Shown: positions 1-6,816 of the stretch, one piece after another
Layout: each line of letters opens with the position of its first letter
Position numbering within the stretch: position 1 is the first letter of the stretch
From: Candidatus Pelagibacter sp. TMED239
Lineage (GTDB): Bacteria; Pseudomonadota; Alphaproteobacteria; Pelagibacterales; Pelagibacteraceae
NCBI GenBank assembly: GCA_002169475.2
Contig: NHKK02000001.1
Location: 10,470 to 23,632, forward strand
DNA length: 13,163 nt
Direction of reading: 5' to 3'
Position numbers and translations under genes: made by a program
The notes under the pieces: generated by a model
Seen by the model: only the letters and a program-made list of their open reading frames with translations
Databases searched by the model: none
What the model was told of the DNA's origin: nothing

Positions 1-20
1 AAAATTTTATTCTTGCAATT

Positions 21-26
21 TATAAT
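21..26 (+). promoter_or_regulatory. Possible -10 element upstream of the TrpB2-like gene
   Basis: A perfect TATAAT lies 28 bases upstream of the chosen ATG at 55. Its -35 partner would fall outside or at the very edge of the window, so it cannot be checked. In such AT-rich DNA this hexamer occurs often by chance, so this is only a candidate for transcription of the TrpB2-like/DUF1015 pair. Confidence 0.25.
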
Positions 27-54
27 TTTTATCTACAAGATTAAGTTTATAAAA

Positions 55-1416
55 ATGACTGATACAATTAAATATTTCTTAGAAGAAAGCAAAATGCCAA
101 AGACTTGGTATAATATTAATGCTGATTTGCCTAAACCTATGGAGCCTCCACTACACCCAGGTACTTTGAAACCGATTGGACCAGATGATTTGGCTCCTTT
201 GTTTCCAATGGCTTTAATTGGTCAAGAAGTTTCTCAAGATAGAGATATAGAAATACCTGAGCCTGTTAGAGAAATTTATAAACAATGGAGGCCATCACCA
301 TTATATAGAGCAAGAAAATTAGAAAAACATTTAGATACTCCGGCAAAAATTTATTATAAATATGAAGGTGTAAGCCCTTCTGGTAGTCACAAACCAAATA
401 CAGCGGTTGCTCAAGCTTTTTATAATAAAGAAGAAGGTACAAAAAAAATAACTACCGAAACAGGTGCTGGACAATGGGGAACATCTTTAGCATTTGCATG
501 TAAATTGTTTGGAATCGAGTTAGATGTTTACATGGTAAAAGTAAGTTTTGAACAAAAACCATATAGAAAACTTGTTATGCAAACTTATGGTGCAAGATGT
601 GTTGCAAGTCCATCAAATGAAACCAATAGCGGAAAAGCAATTTTAGCAAAAGATCCAAACAATACTGGAAGTTTAGGAATAGCTATTTCAGAAGCAGTCG
701 AAATGGCAGCTAAAAATCCAGATACAAAATATGCTTTAGGGAGTGTATTAAACCATGTTCTAATGCATCAAACTATTGTTGGGAATGAAGCTTTACTTCA
801 AATGGAAATGGCTGATGATTATCCTGATATTTTAGTTGGTTGTACAGGAGGTGGAAGTAATTTTTCTGGATTAGTAAATCCATTTTTAGGAAAAAATTTT
901 AGAGAAGGAAAAAAAACAAGAGTAATTGCTTGCGAACCAAAATCATGTCCAACACTGACTGAAGGTAAATTTGTTTACGATTTTGGAGATACTGGAAAAT
1001 TAACGCCATTAGTGAAAATGCATACTTTAGGATCACAATTTATTCCACCAGCAACGCACTCTGGAGGATTGAGGTATCATGGTATGGCACCATTAGTGAG
1101 TCACTTAAAAGAAATTAATGCAATTGAAGCAAAAGCGTATGGTCAAAAAGAATGTTTTGAAGCTGGAGTAAATTTTGCAAGAACAGAAGGTATAGTTCCA
1201 GCGCCTGAAGCAACGCATGCTGTTAAAGGTGCAATTGATGCTGCTTTAGAATGTAAAAAAAATGGAGAGTCTAAAACAATATTATTCAATTTATGTGGTC
1301 ATGGTCATTTTGATATGAAAGCATATGGAGATTACTTCGAAGGTAGCTTGGCAGAAGATAAGTTTGACAAAGGAAGTATGGATAAAGCTTTAGAAGATCT
1401 TCCAAAAATTGCTTAA
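55..1416 (+). CDS. trpB2: TrpB2-type tryptophan synthase beta chain-like PLP enzyme
   Basis: This is a PLP-dependent beta-replacement enzyme of the TrpB2 branch, which makes tryptophan from indole and serine or, in some characterised TrpB2 members, O-phosphoserine. The chosen ATG gives 453 residues, normal for TrpB2 and longer than the roughly 400 of TrpB1. The TrpB2 hallmark GVSPSGSHKPNTA (105-117) carries the Schiff-base Lys113. ETGAGQWG (135-142) holds the catalytic Glu135, GGGSN (265-269) is the PLP-phosphate loop, and the C-terminal CGHGHFD (414-420) is also TrpB2-like. A TTG at 13 extends the frame by 14 hydrophobic residues foreign to the family, so ATG 55 is preferred; no Shine-Dalgarno is visible. 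No trpA or other trp gene is adjacent; a DUF1015 gene follows 8 nt downstream in a likely operon. Family assignment is firm; the true acceptor or donor substrate is not known from sequence. Confidence 0.93.
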   Translation: MTDTIKYFLEESKMPKTWYNINADLPKPMEPPLHPGTLKPIGPDDLAPLFPMALIGQEVSQDRDIEIPEPVREIYKQWRPSPLYRARKLEKHLDTPAKIYYKYEGVSPSGSHKPNTAVAQAFYNKEEGTKKITTETGAGQWGTSLAFACKLFGIELDVYMVKVSFEQKPYRKLVMQTYGARCVASPSNETNSGKAILAKDPNNTGSLGIAISEAVEMAAKNPDTKYALGSVLNHVLMHQTIVGNEALLQMEMADDYPDILVGCTGGGSNFSGLVNPFLGKNFREGKKTRVIACEPKSCPTLTEGKFVYDFGDTGKLTPLVKMHTLGSQFIPPATHSGGLRYHGMAPLVSHLKEINAIEAKAYGQKECFEAGVNFARTEGIVPAPEATHAVKGAIDAALECKKNGESKTILFNLCGHGHFDMKAYGDYFEGSLAEDKFDKGSMDKALEDLPKIA

Positions 1417-1424
1417 TTCATAGT

Positions 1425-2525
1425 TTGAGTTTAATAAAACCATTTAACGGAATAAGACCTCAGAAAAAGTTTGTTAAAAAAATATCCTTTCCTAACATAA
1501 ATTATTTAAATAATTATAAACAAAATAAAAAATTAAATTTTCTTAATATTTTAAACAATAGGAATATTTCAGAAGCAAAAAAAATGCTTTTAAAGCTTGA
1601 AGAAAAAAAAATAATTAAACAAGATAATTCAGAACATTTTTATCTTTATAGAATAATACATAATAAAAAGGCTTTATTAGGTATTGTGGGAAAGATAAAT
1701 CTAGAAAATTATGATGATAAAAAAATATTAGGTCATGAAAAAACTTTTTCCACAAGAATAAAAAAAAGAAAAGAACAATTAATAAAATTTAATAGTCAAA
1801 TAACTCCTATTTATACTGCTTACAAAATAAATAAATTATATCTTGTAAAATTAAAAAAACTTTTCAGGTCCAAACCTGATTATAGTCTGAAATCTAAAGA
1901 TAAATGTAAACATGAACTTTGGGCCGTTAGTAGATCAAAATTAAAGAAACTAGTGCAAAATTATCTGAATAAAATAAGAAAAATATATATTTGTGATGGT
2001 CATCATCGAATTCAAGCTATGCTAAAAAGTAGAAAAAAAATTGCACCAATGATTATTGCTTTTCCTCATGAACAAGTAAATATTTTAGATTACAACAGAG
2101 TTTTAAAGACAAATTTAAAATTTGAGAAAATAAAAAAAATAATTTCAAAAAACTTTTCTATAAAAAAATCAAAAAATAATACTATTAAAAAAGGTGAGAT
2201 CGAAATGTATTTAAATAAAAAATGGTTCCTACTTAAACTTTTAAAAAAATCAAAAGAACTAGATGTAACAATATTAAAAAAATTGATTTTAAATAAAATT
2301 TTAAAAAATAACAAAAGTTTAAATTTTGTATCAGGTATCAAAGGAAAAAAAGTTTTGGAAAAATATGCTAATACTAAAAAATATAATTTAGCTTTTAAAT
2401 TATATCCTACAGATATATCTCAAGTAATATCCTTTGCTGAAAAGAAAAAATTTATGCCGCAAAAATCTACATGGTTTCACCCGAAACCTCTTGATGGAAT
2501 AATTTCTTCTAAAATTATTTATTAA
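1425..2525 (+). CDS. DUF1015 family protein with DGHHR motif
   Basis: This 366-residue protein is a DUF1015 (COG4198) member, based on three conserved blocks. The N-terminus has KPFNGIRP (5-12). The middle has GHEKTFSTR (103-111) followed by ITPIY (126-130), and then ICDGHHRIQAM (189-199). The C-terminus has AFKLYPT (323-329) and MPQKSTWFHPK (344-354). The DGHHR signature resembles the nucleotide-binding motif of ParB/sulfiredoxin-fold proteins such as the free serine kinases SerK and SbnI; relatedness to these is my inference. No signal peptide or membrane segment is evident. The start appears to be TTG, 8 nt after the TrpB2-like stop; an in-frame ATT at 1416 is less likely. The 3' end overlaps mtnA, on the other strand, by 11 nt. 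It is conspicuously lysine-rich and more A-rich than its upstream neighbour. Function is unproven. Confidence 0.85.
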   Translation: MSLIKPFNGIRPQKKFVKKISFPNINYLNNYKQNKKLNFLNILNNRNISEAKKMLLKLEEKKIIKQDNSEHFYLYRIIHNKKALLGIVGKINLENYDDKKILGHEKTFSTRIKKRKEQLIKFNSQITPIYTAYKINKLYLVKLKKLFRSKPDYSLKSKDKCKHELWAVSRSKLKKLVQNYLNKIRKIYICDGHHRIQAMLKSRKKIAPMIIAFPHEQVNILDYNRVLKTNLKFEKIKKIISKNFSIKKSKNNTIKKGEIEMYLNKKWFLLKLLKKSKELDVTILKKLILNKILKNNKSLNFVSGIKGKKVLEKYANTKKYNLAFKLYPTDISQVISFAEKKKFMPQKSTWFHPKPLDGIISSKIIY

Positions 2526-3588
2526 ATAATTCTTTAAGTCCTATAGATGATGCGTTGGCAATACCTCTTTCAGTAATTAAACCTGTAACATATTTTGCTG
2601 GCGTTACATCAAATGCAAGATTCATTGCTTTGCTTTTATTTGGATAAATTAAAACTTTTCTTATTTCATTATTTTCATCAAGTCCTTCTATATGTGATAA
2701 TTCTTCAGAATTTCTTTCCTCTATTGGAATATCTTTTGCATCTTTAATATCCCAATCTATTGTTGAACTTGGAAGTGCAACATAAAAAGGAACATTATTA
2801 TCATGTGCTGCTAAAGCCTTAAGGTATGTACCTATTTTATTACAAACGTCTCCATTTGATAAAGTTCTATCAGTTCCAACTATACACATATCAACTTCAC
2901 CTCTTTGCATTAAAATGCCTCCTGTATTATCAGCAATAATAGTGTTTGGTATTTCTTCTTCATTTAACTCATACGAAGTTAAATTTGCACCTTGATTTCT
3001 TGGTCTTGTTTCATCAACCCAAACATGAACAGGAATACCTTTTTTATGCGCATGATAAATTGGGGATGTAGCTGTCCCCCAATTAATAGTTGCTAACCAA
3101 CCAGCATTGCAATGTGTTAAAATATTAACTGTATCTTTCTTTTTGTTATAAATTTCCTCTATTATTTTTAGTCCATTAATACCTATGTTTTCAGAGAACT
3201 TTTCATCCTCATCACATATTTCTTTAGCTTCGTTTAAAGCTATATCTAAAATTTGATCACTATTAATTCCTGATAATTTTTTCATCATACGATCTACTGC
3301 CCATTTTAAATTTATTGCTGTAGGTCTAGATTTAATTAAATCTTCTGAACTTTTTTTAATAAATTCAGGATCGTAATTTTCTTTAACTGCCAAGGCCAGA
3401 CCATAAGCAGCAGTTCCACCAATTAAAGGTGCTCCTCTGACCTCCATTATTTTAATTGCTTTAATTGCATCTTTTACTGTTTTTAACTCTTTAATAATAA
3501 ATCTATGAGGTAATTTGGTTTGATCAATTATTTTTACTTCACCTCCTTCAAACCAAATTGTTCGATATTCTTTTCCTTGAATTTTCAT
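2515..3588 (-). CDS. mtnA: S-methyl-5-thioribose-1-phosphate isomerase
   Basis: MtnA converts 5-methylthioribose-1-phosphate to 5-methylthioribulose-1-phosphate in the cytoplasm, the step after MtnP in MTA salvage. The 357-residue length is typical of this eIF2B-related family. Visible signatures are RGAPLIGGTAAYGLALAV (51-68), THCNAGWLAT (158-167) with the catalytic Cys160, DETRPRNQGA (192-201), and IVGTDR (236-241) with Asp240. Both catalytic residues sit at the same numbers as in the Bacillus enzyme. The ATG shares one base with the stop of the upstream hydrolase gene (TAATG), so translation is probably coupled. It is the last gene of mtnP-hydrolase-mtnA, and its stop lies inside the 3' end of the convergent DUF1015 gene. 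Related isomerases can act on 5-deoxyribose-1-phosphate, so a dual role is possible. Confidence 0.95.
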   Translation of the reverse strand: MKIQGKEYRTIWFEGGEVKIIDQTKLPHRFIIKELKTVKDAIKAIKIMEVRGAPLIGGTAAYGLALAVKENYDPEFIKKSSEDLIKSRPTAINLKWAVDRMMKKLSGINSDQILDIALNEAKEICDEDEKFSENIGINGLKIIEEIYNKKKDTVNILTHCNAGWLATINWGTATSPIYHAHKKGIPVHVWVDETRPRNQGANLTSYELNEEEIPNTIIADNTGGILMQRGEVDMCIVGTDRTLSNGDVCNKIGTYLKALAAHDNNVPFYVALPSSTIDWDIKDAKDIPIEERNSEELSHIEGLDENNEIRKVLIYPNKSKAMNLAFDVTPAKYVTGLITERGIANASSIGLKELFNK

Positions 3589-4484
3589 TAAAATAATTTG
3601 TCTAAATAATTAATTATGTCACCTTTTTTCTGTTGTTCTTCAGCATAACATTTTGTTAAAGCTAAGCCATGATATCCACCAAGAGCAGCTTTTTTTTTAC
3701 ATTTTGAATTTGAAATATTTATAAATTCAACATCATTGGATTTTTTAATCAATAAATAATCACTTGGACTGTTATAATTATCTTTATCGTGAGTAATTAT
3801 TATCGCATTTAATTTGGTAAAATCTCCAAATCCATAATATCTAACATCTTCCCACCAAGGCCATTCTTTCCTATTTTTGACAGTTCCTCCGGCACCTGGG
3901 TGTAGAGCGATAACCCCATTAGTTAAATTTTCATTATTTGATTGAATTTTTAAAGATTGCCAGCCACCAGATGAGTGACCAGCTAAAATAATATTATTGA
4001 ACCCATTATTTTTAAATTTATAAATTGTATTTTTAATTACTTTTAATTTTTGATTTTGCTTTTGTTTATTCATTAATAATTTGCCATTATTATCTTTTAA
4101 ACTTAAATTTCCTGTTTTTCCGTGATGCTTCCACATTTTATCTTGTTCTGATTGCGTCCATCCTCTTACTCCTGAACAAAGTCTATAAATTTTAATCTCA
4201 TAATTATTTATATTTTTATTGTGTAGGTTTCTGATGACTTGAGGTACCAAATTCCATTTACTCAAACATTTGTCTAATTTTTGATCACCCATTGCTCCAT
4301 GAGTATAAATTACCAATATTATATTCTCTTTATTATTCATTTTATTCAAAGAGTAAATTTTACCTGTGTTATCTATAAATGAGCTATCTTTTGAAATTTT
4401 TTTTAAATCTTTTTCAAATTTTTTATCAGCAAATGAATTTGTATTTATTAAACAAAATAAAATTAATATTAAAATTTTTTTCAT
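3588..4484 (-). CDS. Exported alpha/beta-hydrolase-fold protein within the mtn operon
   Basis: This 298-residue protein starts with a Sec-type signal peptide: two lysines, a hydrophobic stretch at about 4-14, and probable cleavage after NTNSFA (residue 19). The mature protein should be periplasmic or secreted. An alpha/beta hydrolase nucleophile elbow, LAGHSSGGW (167-175), puts the nucleophile at Ser171. An acid candidate is Asp233 or Asp235 in THDKD, and a His candidate is His272 in GGYHG, in the right order for a catalytic triad. IALHPGAGG (192-200) follows the elbow. Cysteines at 73, 103, 262 and 279 could form disulfides. It overlaps mtnP by 4 nt (ATGA) and mtnA by 1 nt, so it is co-translated with the MTA pathway although that pathway is cytoplasmic. 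It resembles dienelactone-hydrolase or esterase folds only in general terms. The substrate is unknown. Confidence 0.8.
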   Translation of the reverse strand: MKKILILILFCLINTNSFADKKFEKDLKKISKDSSFIDNTGKIYSLNKMNNKENIILVIYTHGAMGDQKLDKCLSKWNLVPQVIRNLHNKNINNYEIKIYRLCSGVRGWTQSEQDKMWKHHGKTGNLSLKDNNGKLLMNKQKQNQKLKVIKNTIYKFKNNGFNNIILAGHSSGGWQSLKIQSNNENLTNGVIALHPGAGGTVKNRKEWPWWEDVRYYGFGDFTKLNAIIITHDKDNYNSPSDYLLIKKSNDVEFINISNSKCKKKAALGGYHGLALTKCYAEEQQKKGDIINYLDKLF

Positions 4485-5353
4485 TTAAACAAAGTTCTAC
4501 CGGCAACTATTTTAAGTTTATCTATTGTTTTTTGAGTTCTTTTTTCAGGGGCTGTTATTATTGCTACATCTAAACAATTGTTTGTTGGATCATTTGGATC
4601 AATATGATCTTCAAAATTATCAATTAAATTTTTGATCATTACTTTTGCTTTTTCAGCATTACCTAACAAAACTTTAATTACTTGTTGGACGTCCACATTT
4701 TCATGATCAGGATGCCAACAATCAAAATCTGTAACCATTGATACAGATGCATATCTTATCTCTGCTTCTCTAGCGAGTTTTGCCTCAGGCATATTAGTCA
4801 TTCCAATTACATCTGCTTTCCATGATCTATATAAATTTGACTCGGCTAATGTTGAAAATTGTGGTCCTTCCATTACGACATACGTGCCATTTCTTTGGTA
4901 CTCTATATTTGATTTTTTAATTGCAGCCTCACATGCATTCATTAAACCATTTGTGGTTGGATGAGCCATTGAAACATGAGCTACTATCTCATCATCAAAA
5001 AATGTTTTATTTCTAGCAAAAGTCCTATCAATGAATTGATCTACTATAACAAATTTACCTGGAATCAAATCCTCTTTAAGAGATCCTACAGCTGATACCG
5101 AAACTATATCTGTTATACCCAGTTCTTTAAGAGCAGCAATATTAGCTCTAAAATTAATATTTGAGGGATTAATAAAGTGACCCTTTCCATGCCTAGGTAA
5201 AAAATAAACTTCTTTATTATTATAATTAGTTTTTAAAATTTGATCAGAAGGTTTTCCCCATGAAGTATTTATATCAATCAATTCTCTATCTTTAAATTCC
5301 TCAACATCATAAAGGCCACTTCCACCAATAATTGCTAATTTATTTGTTGTCAT
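4481..5353 (-). CDS. mtnP: S-methyl-5'-thioadenosine phosphorylase
   Basis: MtnP cleaves 5'-methylthioadenosine with phosphate to adenine and methylthioribose-1-phosphate. The 290-residue protein matches the PNP/MTAP family 2 in length and order. It has IIGGSGLYD (8-16), the phosphate-binding PRHGKGH (53-59), EGPQFST (162-168) and TDFDCW (208-213). An Asp in that last motif favours 6-amino purines, pointing to MTA/adenosine rather than inosine/guanosine. ATG at 5353 is chosen; an in-frame TTG two codons upstream (5359) would add only Met-Thr, and neither has a Shine-Dalgarno. The stop overlaps the start of the hydrolase gene by four bases. apt, which consumes the adenine product, is transcribed divergently about 40 nt away, supporting the assignment. 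5'-deoxyadenosine is a known alternative substrate for this family. Confidence 0.95.
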   Translation of the reverse strand: MTTNKLAIIGGSGLYDVEEFKDRELIDINTSWGKPSDQILKTNYNNKEVYFLPRHGKGHFINPSNINFRANIAALKELGITDIVSVSAVGSLKEDLIPGKFVIVDQFIDRTFARNKTFFDDEIVAHVSMAHPTTNGLMNACEAAIKKSNIEYQRNGTYVVMEGPQFSTLAESNLYRSWKADVIGMTNMPEAKLAREAEIRYASVSMVTDFDCWHPDHENVDVQQVIKVLLGNAEKAKVMIKNLIDNFEDHIDPNDPTNNCLDVAIITAPEKRTQKTIDKLKIVAGRTLFK

Positions 5354-5370
5354 AGTCAAAAAATTATTTA

Positions 5371-5378
5371 TTTATACT
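5371..5378. promoter_or_regulatory. Possible overlapping divergent -10 elements between mtnP and apt
   Basis: The mtnP and apt start codons are only about 41 bases apart, so both promoters must lie in or next to this gap. On the plus strand TATACT (5373-5378) lies 16 nt before the apt ATG. On the minus strand TATAAA (5371-5376) lies 17 nt before the mtnP ATG. They overlap almost completely, as expected of a compact bidirectional promoter. No convincing -35 boxes at the correct spacing are seen, and A/T-rich chance matches are likely, so confidence is low. Confidence 0.3.
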
Positions 5379-5394
5379 TTAATATTTAACTATT

Positions 5395-5922
5395 ATGAAT
5401 TTAAAAAATTATATTAGATCTATTCCAGATTATCCAAAAAAAGGGATTTTATTTAGAGATATCACTACTTTAATTAAAGATGAAAGTGCTTTTGAGGAAA
5501 CTATTAATCAAATAGTTGAGCGTTCAAAAAAATATGATTTTACCAAAATTGCAGCAATTGAGTCTAGAGGCTTTGTTTTCGCCTCTGCTGTTTCGTATAT
5601 TTTAAAAAAACCTTTTATTTTATTAAGAAAAAAAAATAAACTACCTGCAGATGTTCATTCAGTTGATTTTGAACTGGAATACGGTACTGCAACAATAGAA
5701 GTTCATAAGGACTCGATAAACGAAAAAGATTCAGTATTAATTATTGATGATTTAATTGCAACTGGAGGAACTGCCGAGGCTGCAGCTAAATTAATTGAAA
5801 TATCAAAAGGTAGGGTAGAAAGTTTTATTTTTGTCATAAATTTATTTGATTTACCTGGTTACGATAACTTGGTTAAGAAAAATTATAAAGTAGAAACATT
5901 AATCGAATTTCCAGGACATTAA
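5395..5922 (+). CDS. apt: Adenine phosphoribosyltransferase
   Basis: Apt makes AMP from adenine and PRPP, a cytoplasmic purine-salvage step. The 175-residue length is standard. The N-terminal IRSIPDYPKKGILFRDIT (7-24) is the Apt-specific segment. AIESRGF (54-60) and the RKKNKLP segment (78-84) resemble the adenine-binding and flexible-loop parts. VLIIDDLIATGGT (114-126) is the PRPP-binding motif of type I phosphoribosyltransferases with its acidic pair. It starts at ATG 5395, divergent from mtnP. This places the enzyme that consumes adenine next to the one that releases it, so coordinated expression from a shared short control region is likely. Its stop is one base from the stop of the convergent glycosyltransferase gene, and no terminator hairpin is visible between them. 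Confidence 0.96.
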   Translation: MNLKNYIRSIPDYPKKGILFRDITTLIKDESAFEETINQIVERSKKYDFTKIAAIESRGFVFASAVSYILKKPFILLRKKNKLPADVHSVDFELEYGTATIEVHKDSINEKDSVLIIDDLIATGGTAEAAAKLIEISKGRVESFIFVINLFDLPGYDNLVKKNYKVETLIEFPGH

Positions 5923-5923
5923 A

Positions 5924-6760
5924 TTACTTTTTAAAAATAGGTCGATACCAAGACTTTTTTCCTATAATTGCATTTACTATTCCACTCAACCTTTGAAAAT
6001 AAATTTTTCTTTTTTTAGAATTAAGAATTATTGAATAAAATATCAATTTTATTATTGATGAAAAAAGATTTTTATAAACTTTTCTAAAAGCATGAAAATA
6101 ATTATAATTTTTTTTATAATAATAAAAAGTAGACCACATCCAGTGCCAATTTCTTGATAACTCTATTTCAAAACTAAATTTTTCCTCATGAGAATGTCCA
6201 CCTATATGTTTAATTAAAGAATTTTTAACTAAATAAATTTTATTACCTGAGTTTATAATTCTTTTGCATAAGTCAATTTCTTCAAAATATAAAAAATAAT
6301 TTTCATCAAAATAATCTAGATCTTTAAATTTTTCTTTGTTAAATAAGATTGCAAAACCTTTAAGATATTCAACAGATACACAAATATTTTCATTAGAATT
6401 TAAGGTTATATTTTCATTTTCAATAACTCTCGGACCCATTATAGCAAAATCTTTATGTATGTTTGCTTGCAAAAGTAAATTTGGAATTGTTTTATCATTT
6501 AAAATAGTATCAGGGTTTAGTATTAAAACATATTTTGTTTTTGCTTGCTTTATTCCAAGATTATTTCCTGCCCCATACCCAAGATTTTCATCAGGTAAAA
6601 TACATTTCAAATTTTGATATTTATTTTCTAATTCTACTTTTAAATTGTAATTAATTGAGTTTTCAATAATAATTACTGGATATTTATTATTTATTGATTT
6701 TAAACACCTGTGTAGTATTTCTCCACTTTGAAATGAAACAATGACAATTGTTAAATCCAT
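5924..6760 (-). CDS. Family 2 glycosyltransferase, rhamnosyltransferase-like
   Basis: This is a GT-A-fold glycosyltransferase of family GT2 with 278 residues. It opens with the typical TIVIVSF strand (4-10), then DENLGYGAGNNLGI (57-70), then the metal/nucleotide-sugar motif LILNPDT (79-85). FDENYFLYFEEIDLCKR (151-167) contains the usual acidic catalytic-base region. This arrangement is closest in my reading to WbbL/RfbF-type rhamnosyltransferases of O-antigen or exopolysaccharide synthesis. The C-terminus (about 213-278) is aromatic and basic with one short hydrophobic stretch (232-246), suggesting inner-membrane association. It diverges from an RmlB-like dehydratase gene across 56 nt. RmlB makes the dTDP-4-keto-6-deoxyglucose precursor of dTDP-rhamnose, so the two may serve one surface glycan. 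Acceptor and donor cannot be read from sequence. Confidence 0.85.
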   Translation of the reverse strand: MDLTIVIVSFQSGEILHRCLKSINNKYPVIIIENSINYNLKVELENKYQNLKCILPDENLGYGAGNNLGIKQAKTKYVLILNPDTILNDKTIPNLLLQANIHKDFAIMGPRVIENENITLNSNENICVSVEYLKGFAILFNKEKFKDLDYFDENYFLYFEEIDLCKRIINSGNKIYLVKNSLIKHIGGHSHEEKFSFEIELSRNWHWMWSTFYYYKKNYNYFHAFRKVYKNLFSSIIKLIFYSIILNSKKRKIYFQRLSGIVNAIIGKKSWYRPIFKK

Positions 6761-6816
6761 AAATTAATATTTAATATATTGTTAGATTTTTTAAAATACT
6801 ATAGTTGTATTAACTT

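Noticed and set aside
13..54. TTG at 13 as start of the TrpB2-like gene
   Set aside because: It would add 14 hydrophobic residues not found in TrpB2 proteins; the ATG at 55 gives the usual length and N-terminus.
2090..2341. Minus-strand Phe/Ile-rich frame inside the DUF1015 gene, resembling a membrane protein
   Set aside because: It is the complement of Lys/Asn-rich codons (AAA/AAT read as TTT/ATT); the apparent hydrophobicity is an artefact.
1425..2525. DUF1015 gene as a decaying pseudogene because of its extreme A/T and Lys content
   Set aside because: The frame is intact and keeps conserved blocks at the N-terminus, middle and C-terminus, which argues for selection.
6336..6617. Plus-strand open frame inside the GT2 gene
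   Set aside because: It is antisense to the conserved NPDT and NLGYGAGNN region, so the minus-strand gene is the real one.
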